Made by a program: the position numbers and the translations under genes. A stretch of DNA of 64,000 nucleotides from Sphingopyxis sp. QXT-31 (GTDB taxonomy: Bacteria; Pseudomonadota; Alphaproteobacteria; Sphingomonadales; Sphingomonadaceae), in NCBI RefSeq assembly GCF_001984035.1, contig NZ_CP019449.1, positions 2,604,001-2,668,000 of the forward strand, in the 5' to 3' direction. Numbering within the stretch: position 1 is the stretch's first letter; each line of letters begins with the position of its first letter. Of this stretch, positions 38,764 to 47,810 are shown piece by piece. The notes below the pieces were generated by a model. That model was given only the letters and a program-made list of their open reading frames with translations, made no database searches and had not been told where the DNA came from.

Positions 38764-39534
38764 TCAAAACGCGTCCGAAGCGGCGGTGCCATCAGGCTCC
38801 GCCCCAATTTCTGCTCCATCGCCAGGCGACGGGTTTTGCGGATCGGAATCGCGATTGGCCGCGTCCCTACTCCATCCTGTGAAAAACTGCCAGCGGCTCA
38901 AATGCGCGAGCACCCGGGCGGCAGCGCGGGCGTCGGTCAAGGCCAGATGCACCGCATTCTCGCGACCCAATGCCATAGATAAGGTCGCGCGGTCCACCGG
39001 CAAGACCCGGCCTTCGCGGCCCGAGCCTTCGTCGTCCTCGCCGACGCGCCACGCCTGCGCCAGTTTCTTGCGCCCGTCCTCGCCCGCGTCGCTCGCATGC
39101 AGCAGCAGGCGGACCTGGCCCTTGCGCGCCGCGGTTTCGATCTTTTCATTGCCGCTGATCAGCGTGCCCGAGCGCGATTCGAGCCCGAGCCGGTCGAGCG
39201 TCGCGCGCTGGAGCTGCGCCTCGATCCGCGCGCCGAGGTCGTCGGGAATGACGAACTGGCCCTCGTGCAAGGCACGCGCGAGCCCGCCCTTCAGCTTGCC
39301 CTTCGCCTGCGCGGTTTCGAGATCGGCGCGGTTGACACCGATCCACGCGCCGCGCCCCGGCGCCTTGCCGAGCACGTCGGGCGCGATGCCGCCGTCGGGG
39401 CCGAGCGCCAGGCGGACGAGCCGCTCCGCCGGCGAAACCTCGCCGGTGATGACGCAGCGCCTTTCGGGCACATGCTGGCCGCGCCGTCCAGCGCGGTCTG
39501 GTTCGCTCAGCTGATCATTGTGCGGGGTCCGCAT
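38764..39534 (-). CDS. YlxR-type RNA-binding protein fused to an L7Ae-like domain
   Basis: A 256-residue protein: YlxR/DUF448 at the N-terminus (RRCVITGEVSPAERLVRLALG and GKAPGRGAWIGVNR) joined to a C-terminal half with ALSMALGRENAVHLALTDARAAARV that resembles an L7Ae-type RNA-binding domain. Such fusions are common in alphaproteobacteria. It lies between nusA and infB and overlaps nusA by 20 bases. Role is probably in transcription/translation coupling or rRNA handling. Confidence 0.87.
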   Translation of the reverse strand: MRTPHNDQLSEPDRAGRRGQHVPERRCVITGEVSPAERLVRLALGPDGGIAPDVLGKAPGRGAWIGVNRADLETAQAKGKLKGGLARALHEGQFVIPDDLGARIEAQLQRATLDRLGLESRSGTLISGNEKIETAARKGQVRLLLHASDAGEDGRKKLAQAWRVGEDDEGSGREGRVLPVDRATLSMALGRENAVHLALTDARAAARVLAHLSRWQFFTGWSRDAANRDSDPQNPSPGDGAEIGAEPDGTAASDAF

Positions 39535-41161
39535 CGGCGGCCTCCCCGTTTTGCGGCTCCGCCGCGGGCCCGCCTTGCGGCGCGTCTGCGGCCGGTTCGT
39601 CGTCGAACCAGTGCGCGCGCGCCGCCATGATGATCTCGTTGCCCTGCTCTTCGCTCAGGCCATATTCGCCGAGCACGCCGCCCTTGTCCTCGGTGCGTTC
39701 GCGCGACGGACCGCGGCGATTATCCTGGCGCTTCTTGGCGATCAATTCGTCGGTCGCGAGGTCGGCGAGGTCGTCGAGCGTTTTGATCCCGGCCTTGCCG
39801 AGCACGACGAGCATCGCCTCGGTCAGGTGCGGCATCGTCGCCAGATCGTCCTCGACGCCCAGCGCACGGCGTTCCTGCCGGGCGGCTTCTTCGCGGCGCT
39901 CGAGCGCTTCGGTCGCGCGGCTCTGCAGTTCCTCGGCGAGTTCCTCGTCGAAGCCTTCGATGCCGGCCAGCTCCTCGGCGGGCACATAGGCGACTTCCTC
40001 GAGCTCGCTGAAGCCCTCGGCGACGAGCAGCTGCGCGAGCGTTTCGTCCACGTCGAGTTCTTCCTGGAACATCGTCGAGCGTTCGACGAATTCGCGCTGG
40101 CGCTTTTCGCTGGCGTCGGCCTCGGTCATGATGTCGATCTGGCTGCCGGTCAGCTGGCTGGCGAGACGGACGTTCTGGCCGCGGCGGCCGATGGCGAGGC
40201 TCAGCTGGTCGTCGGGAACGACGACTTCGATGCGGCCGTCATCCTCGTCGATCACGACGCGCTGCACCGTCGCGGGCTGGAGCGCGTTGACGACGAAGGT
40301 CGCGGTGTCATCGGACCAGGGGATGATGTCGATCTTTTCGCCCTGCATTTCCTGGACCACCGCCTGGACGCGGCTGCCCTTCATGCCGACGCAGGCGCCG
40401 ACGGGGTCGATCGAGCCGTCGTAGCTGATCACGCCGATCTTGGCGCGCGAACCCGGGTCGCGCGCGGCGGCCTTGATCTCGATGACGCCGTCGTAGATTT
40501 CGGGCACTTCCTGCGCGAACAGCTTCTTCATGAAGTCGGGGTGTGCGCGGCTGAGGAAAATCTGCGGGCCGCGGTTCTCGCGGCGCACCGACAGGATGAT
40601 CGCGCGGACGCGGTCGCCGACGCGCATCAGTTCGCGCGGTATCTGCTGGTCGCGGCGGATAACACCCTCGGCGCGGCCCAGGTTGACGACGATATGGCCG
40701 AATTCGACCGACTTGACGACGCCGGTGATGATCTCGCCGCCGCGGTCCTTGAATTCCTCGAACTGGCGCTCGCGGTCGGCTTCGCGGACCTTCTGGAAGA
40801 TCACCTGCTTCGCCGACTGCGCGTCGATGCGGCCAAGGTCGACCGCGGGCAGCGGGTCGACGATGAAGTCGCCGATCTTGGCGTCCTTCTGCAGCTTCTG
40901 GCCGGCCGCCAGGTCGACCTGCTTGAAATAATCCTCGACCTGTTCGACGACCTCGACGACGCGCCACAGGCGAAGATCGCCAGTCTGGACGTCGAGCTTG
41001 GCGCGAATGTCGTTTTCTGCGCCGTAGCGGGCGCGCGCGGCGCGCTGGATCGCTTCCTCGATCGCCTCGATGACGATACCCTTGTCGATCATCTTTTCGC
41101 TGGCGACGCTGTTGGCAATCGCCAGCAGCTCGGCACGGTTGGCGGAAATGGCAGTGGCCAT
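39515..41161 (-). CDS. nusA: transcription termination/antitermination factor NusA
   Basis: RNA polymerase-binding factor for pausing and antitermination. 548 residues: N-terminal domain, S1 (about residues 135-200), KH1/KH2 (ISYDGSIDPVGACVGMKGSR and AIGRRGQNVRLASQL), then two acidic AR1/AR2-like repeats toward the C-terminus that contact RNA polymerase. The tail is Asp/Ala/Pro-rich. It shares one base with rimP. Confidence 0.96.
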   Translation of the reverse strand: MATAISANRAELLAIANSVASEKMIDKGIVIEAIEEAIQRAARARYGAENDIRAKLDVQTGDLRLWRVVEVVEQVEDYFKQVDLAAGQKLQKDAKIGDFIVDPLPAVDLGRIDAQSAKQVIFQKVREADRERQFEEFKDRGGEIITGVVKSVEFGHIVVNLGRAEGVIRRDQQIPRELMRVGDRVRAIILSVRRENRGPQIFLSRAHPDFMKKLFAQEVPEIYDGVIEIKAAARDPGSRAKIGVISYDGSIDPVGACVGMKGSRVQAVVQEMQGEKIDIIPWSDDTATFVVNALQPATVQRVVIDEDDGRIEVVVPDDQLSLAIGRRGQNVRLASQLTGSQIDIMTEADASEKRQREFVERSTMFQEELDVDETLAQLLVAEGFSELEEVAYVPAEELAGIEGFDEELAEELQSRATEALERREEAARQERRALGVEDDLATMPHLTEAMLVVLGKAGIKTLDDLADLATDELIAKKRQDNRRGPSRERTEDKGGVLGEYGLSEEQGNEIIMAARAHWFDDEPAADAPQGGPAAEPQNGEAADADPAQ

Positions 41162-41715
41162 CAGTCCTGTCCTTCTTCTTCCATTTCGTCGGCGCCCTCG
41201 ATCGAGAGCGGGACGGTTGCGGCAATCAATTTGTCGGTGAGAACCAGCTTCGCCGTGTCGATCGCATCGAACGGCAGCTTGTGCTCGACTTCTTCCTTGT
41301 CGACGACGGTCACGACACCGTCGGCATCGATGCCGACCAGGGTGCCGTTGAAACGCTGGCGCCCGTTCAATTTCTCTTTCAGCGCGATCTTCGCCTCATG
41401 CCCCGCCCAGTCGGCGAAATCGGCGCGGCGCGTCAGCGGCCGGTCGATGCCGGGCGACGAGACTTCGAGACGGTAGGCGGCGTCGATCGGGTCCTTGCCC
41501 GCCTCTTCCAAGGCATCGAGCTGGGCCGAGATGCGGCGCGACAGGTCGGCGCAATCCTCGATCGTCAGCTGGCGCGTCTCGGGCCGCTCGGCCATCACCT
41601 GCAGCGTCGGGTCGCTGTCGCCGCCGAAAAAGGCGACGCGCACGAGCGCAAGGCCCATCGCCTCGGCTTCGCGCGCGATGATCGCGTTCAGGGTGTCGAA
41701 ATCGACCAAATCCAT
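41161..41715 (-). CDS. rimP: ribosome maturation factor RimP
   Basis: Assembles 30S subunits. The start at 41715 (MDLVDFDTLNAIIAREAEAMG) gives 184 residues, the usual size. Diagnostic parts are TIEDCADLSRRISAQLD, YRLEVSSPGIDRPLT and the Sm-like C-terminal domain FNGTLVGIDADGVVTV. First gene of the nusA cluster. Longer upstream in-frame codons to 41868 have no RBS and are not used. Confidence 0.94.
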   Translation of the reverse strand: MDLVDFDTLNAIIAREAEAMGLALVRVAFFGGDSDPTLQVMAERPETRQLTIEDCADLSRRISAQLDALEEAGKDPIDAAYRLEVSSPGIDRPLTRRADFADWAGHEAKIALKEKLNGRQRFNGTLVGIDADGVVTVVDKEEVEHKLPFDAIDTAKLVLTDKLIAATVPLSIEGADEMEEEGQD

Positions 41716-41900
41716 ATCCCAATCGGATGACCGGAAAGCATGTGGGTATAGCCGCCGCGGCCCGCGGCCCCGACGTCCCAACTGGCTAACCATGTCAAGA
41801 AGTAGGGCGCATATAGGCTGGCCGCACCGAGTCGGCAAGGGGAAAGGAAAGCCGCGCGCCGCCCGCAACCTCTGCCGCCGCGGGCTGTTATTCCCTCGAT

Positions 41901-42791
41901 ATGCACAGCGATATTCTGACCAAGCCCGAAGCGAGGCCCTTTGCCGACATCGTCGAAGCGCACGATTTCGGCCCCGTTCCGCCGCGGCCCGACCGGATGG
42001 CGGGGGTCTATATGGGCGGCGACGTGGTGATGACGCGGCTGTGGTCCGACCACAGCTTCCTCGCCTCGACGCGCGACATGATCGTGACGCCCAATCTGAT
42101 CAACATCGGCATGGTCGAACCGCACAACAGCCGATTGGTGGCCTCGCTCGTCGCGCCGGGCGATGTCGTCGTCGATGTCGGCGCGAACACCGGCTATTAT
42201 TCGGTGCTCGGCGCATGGCGCGCCTTTCCGGGGGGGCAGATCTGGTCGTTCGAACCGAACCCCGCTGCCTATGCGCTGATGTCGGACAATCTGCACAACA
42301 ATGGCTTCGGCGGCATCGCGCGCCGCCACCCGATCGCGCTGTCGGACCGCCGCGGCGAGGCGATGCTGCGCGTGTTCCCCGGCTATGAGGCGACCTCGAC
42401 GATCCGCGACGTGTCCGACGCCTTCGTGACGCATACCGAGCGCGAGACCGGGCGCGCATCGCACGAGGTGCCGGTGCCCACCGACACACTCGACGCGGTG
42501 ATGCACGACTGCCCGGCGATCGACTTCATCAAGATCGACGCCGAGGGCCACGAGCCCGAGATTATCGCCGGCGCGCGCGAGATATTGGCCCGCTCGCCGC
42601 GGCTGAAGATGCTGATGGAATTCGTGCCGCCTATCCTCGACCCCGGCAAGGCGCGGACGATGCTGGGCGCGCTGCGGTCGATGGGGCTGCTCATCTATCG
42701 TTACGATCCCGACGCGCAGGCGACGCGCTACGACGATGACGACGCGTTGATGGGCTTCGATTTTTCGGACCTGCTGATCGTCAGGCCCTGA
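41901..42791 (+). CDS. FkbM family methyltransferase
   Basis: A 296-residue SAM-dependent methyltransferase. VVVDVGANTGYYSVLGAWRAFP is the SAM-binding loop and VIMHDCPAIDFIKIDAEGHEPEII is the FkbM signature. These proteins O-methylate sugars in exopolysaccharides, lipids or antibiotics. There are no glycan genes beside it, so the acceptor is unknown. It is divergent from rimP. Confidence 0.88.
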   Translation: MHSDILTKPEARPFADIVEAHDFGPVPPRPDRMAGVYMGGDVVMTRLWSDHSFLASTRDMIVTPNLINIGMVEPHNSRLVASLVAPGDVVVDVGANTGYYSVLGAWRAFPGGQIWSFEPNPAAYALMSDNLHNNGFGGIARRHPIALSDRRGEAMLRVFPGYEATSTIRDVSDAFVTHTERETGRASHEVPVPTDTLDAVMHDCPAIDFIKIDAEGHEPEIIAGAREILARSPRLKMLMEFVPPILDPGKARTMLGALRSMGLLIYRYDPDAQATRYDDDDALMGFDFSDLLIVRP

Positions 42792-42795
42792 AGGC

Positions 42796-43302
42796 TTATT
42801 CCTCGATCTCGACCGCGATATGTGGCCATTCCGCTGCGAGCTTGTCGGCCCAGCGGTCGTAGGGCCAGGGGATCACCTCTTCGTTGAACCAGGCGAGGCG
42901 CTCGCCGTGAAGGTCATAGAGCGATACGCTGTCGTCGCTCTCGTCCTGCCGGATGATCCGCACCTTGCCGATGCGCGAGGGGTGGATGCGGCCCTCGTCG
43001 CCGCCGCCCGCGCCGACGCGCCCCTGCCACCAGATAAGGTCGCCCGTCGCAGGATCGATCAGGCTGCCGCGGTTCGGATTGGCGAACATGTTGAGCGCGG
43101 CGCCGAGCCCGACCAGCGCGCCCAGGCCCTGCGCCAGCGGCACGAGCCAGGGCGCGCATCCGCGCCCGTCCTCGCTGCAATTGTCGCGCGGGTCGATTGC
43201 CGATCCCGCCCAGAAGAAGAAGATGCCGAAGCCCAGCAACAGCCACATCCGGAAATCGGTGCGCGCGCTGCGGCTATAGGCGGGGATGGCGGGCGCGGTC
43301 AT
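42796..43302 (-). CDS. two-helix membrane protein of unknown function
   Basis: A 168-residue protein with hydrophobic helices near residues 18-35 (MWLLLGFGIFFFWAGSAI) and 51-70, and a soluble C-terminal part (WWQGRVGAGGG..., WFNEEVIPWPYDRW). The Cys-containing segment DNCSEDGRGC lies between the helices, probably outside. Not recognised. It converges with the FkbM gene by four bases. Confidence 0.68.
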   Translation of the reverse strand: MTAPAIPAYSRSARTDFRMWLLLGFGIFFFWAGSAIDPRDNCSEDGRGCAPWLVPLAQGLGALVGLGAALNMFANPNRGSLIDPATGDLIWWQGRVGAGGGDEGRIHPSRIGKVRIIRQDESDDSVSLYDLHGERLAWFNEEVIPWPYDRWADKLAAEWPHIAVEIEE

Positions 43303-43372
43303 GGAACGACCTTAGGCTGCCGCTCCCAATATTTGCCTAACAAGAACGTTCCGGCACAGCCTCCGCCGCGCT

Positions 43373-43960
43373 ATGCTGCGCGGCATGACCCACGCCGTCC
43401 TGCCCTGCCGCGACCATCTAGGCGCCTCGCTGCGGCGCTGGCGCGCGCTCAATCGCGTCAAGCAGGCCGCGCTCGCCGAGGAACTCGGCGTGTCGCAGAC
43501 GACGGTATCGCGCTGGGAGGCGGGGACACTGCCGCTCGGCCCGCGCGAGGAGGACCGGGTGACGCAGCTGCTCGCGGCGCGGCCGGGCTCGGCCGCCGAT
43601 CGCGCGCTGCTCGACCTCGTCCGCCAGTCGCCGCGCCCGGTGCACCTGATCTGCGACCTGACGCACCGGCTGTTCGCGGCGTCGCCGGCGCGGATCGCCG
43701 GGTGGCGGGTCGGGATCGACGACCTCGTCGGCCGCTCGCTATGGCGCTTTGCCTCGCCGGGCATCGCCGCGGGCGAAGCGGCGCTCGATACGCTCGGCTG
43801 GTACGCGCCGGTCGCGCCCGCGGTCACGATCGACACCGAGGAGGCCGATTTCGGCGAACTCAGCATCGCCGCGGGCCGCCTGCGATACACGCGCATGCCG
43901 CTGTCGGACGGCAGCTTCGCGCGCCTCGTCGAGGATGGCGCGCGCCGGGCCCGCGCATAA
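43373..43960 (+). CDS. XRE-family helix-turn-helix regulator with PAS-like C-terminus
   Basis: A 195-residue regulator: residues ~18-65 form an XRE helix-turn-helix (AALAEELGVSQTTVSRWEAG). The C-terminal half (LTHRLFAASPARIAGWRVGIDDLVGRS) looks like a PAS-type sensing domain by length and pattern, but no cofactor residues can be assigned. The start could be 43373 or ATG 43385. It is divergent from the 42796 gene and could regulate either side. Confidence 0.75.
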   Translation: MLRGMTHAVLPCRDHLGASLRRWRALNRVKQAALAEELGVSQTTVSRWEAGTLPLGPREEDRVTQLLAARPGSAADRALLDLVRQSPRPVHLICDLTHRLFAASPARIAGWRVGIDDLVGRSLWRFASPGIAAGEAALDTLGWYAPVAPAVTIDTEEADFGELSIAAGRLRYTRMPLSDGSFARLVEDGARRARA

Positions 43961-44007
43961 AATATTCCCGATGTTGAGCGGGCGCCGCCGCCCGCTACCC
44001 TCGCCGC

Positions 44008-44598
44008 ATGACGAACGATCAGCCCATCGACCCGTCGCGGCTCGCCGCGATTCTCGCCTTCGTGCAGGCCGCGGAGAAGCTCAAAGACACGCTGCGCAGC
44101 GGCATCACGGCGAGCGGCCGCGCCGAAAGCACCGCCGAGCATAGCTGGCGGCTTTGCCTGATGGCGATGCTCTTCGACCGCGAACTCGCCGGATACGACC
44201 GGCTGAAATTGCTCAGGCTGTGCATCGTCCACGATCTGGGCGAAGCGATTTCGGGCGACGTCCCCGCGACGTGCCAGCGGCCGGGCGACGACCGCGCCGC
44301 GCGCGAACGCGCCGACCTTCAATCCCTGTGCGCCCCGCTGCCCGGCGATCTCGCACGCGAAATCCTGGATTTGTGGGACGAATATGGCGCCGCCGCGACG
44401 CCCGAGGCGCAGATGGTCAAGGGCTTGGACAAGCTTGAGACGATGCTCCAGCACCTGATCGGCCGCAACGCGCCCGGCTTCGATTACCGGTTCAATCTGA
44501 GCTACGGCGCTCAGCATACGGGCAGGCATCCGCTGCTCGCGCAGATGCGCGGGCTGGTCGATGCCGCGACGCGCGAGCGCATCGCCGAGCTGGAGTGA
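44008..44598 (+). CDS. HD-domain phosphohydrolase (YfbR/HDDC2-like)
   Basis: A 196-residue HD-superfamily enzyme. The metal-binding His is in STAEHSWRLCLMAML and HD is in CIVHDLGEAISGDVP; PEAQMVKGLDKLETMLQHL is the next conserved helix. The family dephosphorylates deoxynucleoside monophosphates or similar. It follows the XRE gene by 47 bases. Confidence 0.85.
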   Translation: MTNDQPIDPSRLAAILAFVQAAEKLKDTLRSGITASGRAESTAEHSWRLCLMAMLFDRELAGYDRLKLLRLCIVHDLGEAISGDVPATCQRPGDDRAARERADLQSLCAPLPGDLAREILDLWDEYGAAATPEAQMVKGLDKLETMLQHLIGRNAPGFDYRFNLSYGAQHTGRHPLLAQMRGLVDAATRERIAELE

Positions 44599-44768
44599 TC
44601 GGCCGCCTGACCGCGGCCGCCACCCTTAACCCCTGCCTTCGGCAACGTCCCTTCGCGGGACACCCCGACCGCGGCGCAACATTTTATTCGCACCTCGCGG
44701 CATAAGACAGGCTGCCTGTCCCCGCGCGAATCACTCGCGCGGGCGCCGCACGAGACGCCGAACACCGC

Positions 44769-45911
44769 ATGAAGCCCGAACTCAACCTCAGCGCGCAATC
44801 GCCCTGGCTCGACCCGGCGGCCGAATATGCGCCCGTCGGTCCCGACCGGCGCTGGTGGATGGGGCTCGCGCTCGCCAGCCTGTTCGCGTGCCTCGCGCTC
44901 GTCGCGACCACCGGGCAGCTCCGCGCCTTCACACCCGGGCCTTATGCCGTCAGCGTGCCCGTCGACTTCAAGCCCTATGACCCGACGCGCTGGGCGATCA
45001 TGAACGCCGAGGATTATGAGGACGCGCTGAAGCTCGACCCGACGCTGCCCGATCCCGACAGCGTCGGCTTCGGCGATGCCGCGGCGCTGCCGCCGGTCGA
45101 TCCGTCGAAGCTGCAGCAGGAGGCCTTCGTCGGCCCGCCCGCCAAATCCTATGTGTTTCGCGGCGTCACCGCGCTCGACCGCGAGCGCGCGCATTATTGC
45201 CTGACCGCCGCCATCTATTACGAGGCGGCGTCGGAAAGCGACGACGGCATGCGCGGGGTCGCGCAGGTGATCGTCAACCGCGCCCGCCACCCGAGCTTTC
45301 CCAACACCATCTGCGGCGTCGTCTTCCAGGGATCGCAGCGCGTCGGCGTGTGCCAGTTCACCTTCAGCTGCGACGGCGCGATGGCGCGGAGCCCAAGCAA
45401 GCCGAACTGGCTGCGCGCGAGCCGCGTCGCCTCGGCGGCACTGAACGGCTACGTCTTTCCGGGGGTCGGCCTCGCCACCCATTATCATACGCAGGCGATC
45501 TGGCCGCGCTGGGGCAAGAGCCTGGTGATGACCAACATCGTCGGCGCGCATATCTTCCACCGCTGGCGCGGCCGCTGGGGCATGCCCGACGCCTTCCGCG
45601 CGCCCTATATGGGCCGCGAGCCGGTGCCGGGGCCTTACACGCCGGTGGCGCAGCAGCTGGCGGTGCTATCGGGCAAGGGCGGCGCGGTGACGGCCGCGAC
45701 CGGGCTGCTCCCCGAAGGCAGCGGTTCGCTCGCCCCGCTCCCTGCCAGCGCGCCCGCGCCGACGCCGCAGGCGATGGCCCAAGCCGAACGCCCGATCGGG
45801 ACGCCCGCCCCCGCGGCAGCCGCGCCCGCGCCGACCTACGCCGACCCGCGGCTCAACCGCTCGGGCCAGATCCGCGAGGAGTTCAACAAGAGCGGCGAAT
45901 GGCGGAAATAG
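44769..45911 (+). CDS. SleB-type cell wall hydrolase
   Basis: A 380-residue envelope protein: N-terminal membrane helix (residues ~30-47, GLALASLFACLALVATT), then a catalytic hydrolase_2 domain with AIYYEAASESDDGMRGVAQV (catalytic Glu), VIVNRARHPSFPNTICGVVF, CQFTFSCDG and GLATHYHTQ. It probably cleaves muramic-acid bonds in peptidoglycan. The last ~90 residues are Pro/Ala-rich and unstructured. Upstream 170 bases include a hairpin (GTCCC-GGGAC) but no evident gene. Confidence 0.9.
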   Translation: MKPELNLSAQSPWLDPAAEYAPVGPDRRWWMGLALASLFACLALVATTGQLRAFTPGPYAVSVPVDFKPYDPTRWAIMNAEDYEDALKLDPTLPDPDSVGFGDAAALPPVDPSKLQQEAFVGPPAKSYVFRGVTALDRERAHYCLTAAIYYEAASESDDGMRGVAQVIVNRARHPSFPNTICGVVFQGSQRVGVCQFTFSCDGAMARSPSKPNWLRASRVASAALNGYVFPGVGLATHYHTQAIWPRWGKSLVMTNIVGAHIFHRWRGRWGMPDAFRAPYMGREPVPGPYTPVAQQLAVLSGKGGAVTAATGLLPEGSGSLAPLPASAPAPTPQAMAQAERPIGTPAPAAAAPAPTYADPRLNRSGQIREEFNKSGEWRK

Positions 45912-45934
45912 GGACGCGCCCTTAATGGCTCCGG

Positions 45935-46004
45935 CATTGCGAGCGTAGCGAAGCAATCCAGAGCGGCCCACCCGACCCTGGATTGCTTCGCTACGCTCGC
46001 AATG
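45935..46004. repeat. perfect palindromic repeat, family D
   Basis: Exact 27-bp complementary arms (45935-45961 and 45978-46004), including CATTGCGAGCGTAGCGAAGC, flank a 16-base loop in the gap between convergent SleB and HerA-like genes. The RNA hairpin could act as a bidirectional terminator. Confidence 0.92.
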
Positions 46005-46024
46005 ACGAAAGATATGACGAGGCG

Positions 46025-47740
46025 TTACCGCCCCTGGCTACGCCAGCGCTTGACCACGCGGTCGAGGATCTCGGCCTCGCCGCCGGTTTCGCGCCACAGT
46101 TTCGAGAAGAGCGGGTCGCTCGATGCCGGGCGTTTTTCCTCGGCCAGCGTGTCGAGATAGACGCGGATCGGGATCGACACGCCCTCGCCGCAGATGATGC
46201 ATTCGCGGTTGCGCAGCGCCGGAATCGAATCGATGAAGCCACGGGCGCCTTCGGGCATCGCCGCCTTCACGAACTGCTGGTCGCGCTCGTTGTTGAGGCG
46301 CATCGAGATGATCGTGCCGCACTGCGACAGCACCCCTTCGGCGAGGTCCGACGGACGCTGGGTGATCAGGCCCAGCGACACACCATATTTACGGCCTTCC
46401 TTGGCGATCCGCTCGAGGATCTTGCGCACCGCCTGGCCCTGCCCCGTGTCCTTCGACGGGATGTAGCGATGCGCTTCCTCGCACACGAGCAGAACCGGGC
46501 GCTGCGGTTCGCCGCGCGACCAGATCGCATAGTCGAAGGTCAGGCGGGACAGCACCGCGACGACCACGCCGGTGATGTCCGACGGGACACCCGACACGTC
46601 GATGATCGAAATCGGCCGTCCGTCCGACGGCAGGCGGAAGATCTTGCCGAGGAAGCCCGCCATCGTGTCGGCGACGAGCATGCCCGAGAACATAAAATTA
46701 TAGCGCGGGTCGGCGCGCATTTCCTCGATCTTGCCCTTGATCCGCATGAAGGGCGCGCTTGACGTGGCCTTGTCGAGCTTGCCCATCTCGTTCTGCAGGA
46801 TGTTGAGCAAGTCGGAGAGCAGATAGGGGATCGGCGAGTCGACAGTGAGCTTGGTCATACCCTCCGCGAGCCGGTTCTTCTGCCGCGCCTGGAGCAGGCA
46901 TTTGGCAAGCACGTCGCAGTCGCCCTGGCGGTCGCGTCCCTCGCTGGTCACGAAGACCTCGCAATGCTCCTCGAAGTTCATCAGCCAATAGGGCATTGCG
47001 AGATTGTCGACGTCGAACAGCGCGCCGGTGCCCTTGAACGCCGCCGAATATTCGCCGTGCGGATCGACCATCACGATATGGCCCTGCGGCGCGAGCTCGC
47101 AGATCTTGTGCAGGATCAGCGCGGCGCTGGTCGACTTACCCGTACCGGTCGAGCCGAGCAGCGCAAAATGCTTGCCGAGCATCGCGTCGACGTAGAGCGA
47201 GCCGCGGATATCCTTGGTCGGATAGATGGTCCCGATTTCGACATGCGCGCGGTCGTCGGCGGCGTAAATCTGCTTCAAATCGGCGCTGGTCGCGGCATAG
47301 GCCGGGCTGCCGGGCACCGGGTAGCGCGTCACGCCGCGGCGGAAATTGTGGATGCGGCCGGTGATCTTTTCCTCGTCGCCTTCGCCGAGGAAGTCGATCG
47401 TGGCAACGATCAGCCCCTCGCCGCGCTCGTGCAATTGCTGGTCGCGGATGCTGGCGAGCAGCCAGACATTGCCGACGCGGACCTTGATCTGCGCGCCGAC
47501 CTGCCCCGCCATCGCGACCGCGGGGTCGCCCGAGTCGGACAGGCGCCGCAGCGCCGCGGCGTCGAGCAGGATGCGCGACGAGGAACCCGAAATGTCGATG
47601 ACTTCGCCGACGAGCAAATCGTCGCGGTGGTGCACCGCCGCCGGGTTGAGGGGCGCCGCGGTCCCGCCGCCGCCGGCCAGCCGGACGTGCTGCACCGGCG
47701 CAGCCTCCCCGGGCTTGTACCCACCGCCTTGCATATCCAT
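46025..47740 (-). CDS. HerA-like ATPase (DUF87)
   Basis: A 571-residue FtsK/HerA-clade ATPase. Walker A GSTGTGKSTS lies about residue 190; Walker B LLVCEEAHRYIPS later, then SLGLITQRPSDL as sensor. The N-terminal HAS-like barrel (residues 1-140) and C-terminal arginine finger region match HerA. HerA proteins translocate DNA, often with NurA nuclease in archaea; in bacteria some accompany defence systems. No NurA or defence partner lies next to it, so it is likely a house version in sphingomonads. Start was set at MDMQGGGYKPGE. Confidence 0.88.
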   Translation of the reverse strand: MDMQGGGYKPGEAAPVQHVRLAGGGGTAAPLNPAAVHHRDDLLVGEVIDISGSSSRILLDAAALRRLSDSGDPAVAMAGQVGAQIKVRVGNVWLLASIRDQQLHERGEGLIVATIDFLGEGDEEKITGRIHNFRRGVTRYPVPGSPAYAATSADLKQIYAADDRAHVEIGTIYPTKDIRGSLYVDAMLGKHFALLGSTGTGKSTSAALILHKICELAPQGHIVMVDPHGEYSAAFKGTGALFDVDNLAMPYWLMNFEEHCEVFVTSEGRDRQGDCDVLAKCLLQARQKNRLAEGMTKLTVDSPIPYLLSDLLNILQNEMGKLDKATSSAPFMRIKGKIEEMRADPRYNFMFSGMLVADTMAGFLGKIFRLPSDGRPISIIDVSGVPSDITGVVVAVLSRLTFDYAIWSRGEPQRPVLLVCEEAHRYIPSKDTGQGQAVRKILERIAKEGRKYGVSLGLITQRPSDLAEGVLSQCGTIISMRLNNERDQQFVKAAMPEGARGFIDSIPALRNRECIICGEGVSIPIRVYLDTLAEEKRPASSDPLFSKLWRETGGEAEILDRVVKRWRSQGR

Positions 47741-47810
47741 TACCGGCCCCGCCTGTTGATTGTCCCGAACGTCCCGGACACCGGTATCGCATGCGATGGT
47801 AAAGTTAGCG

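Noticed and set aside
36173..39514. Very long plus-strand open frame antisense to infB
   Set aside because: Coding statistics of the GC-rich minus strand make stop-free antisense frames; infB motifs are clear on the other strand and there is no start signal.
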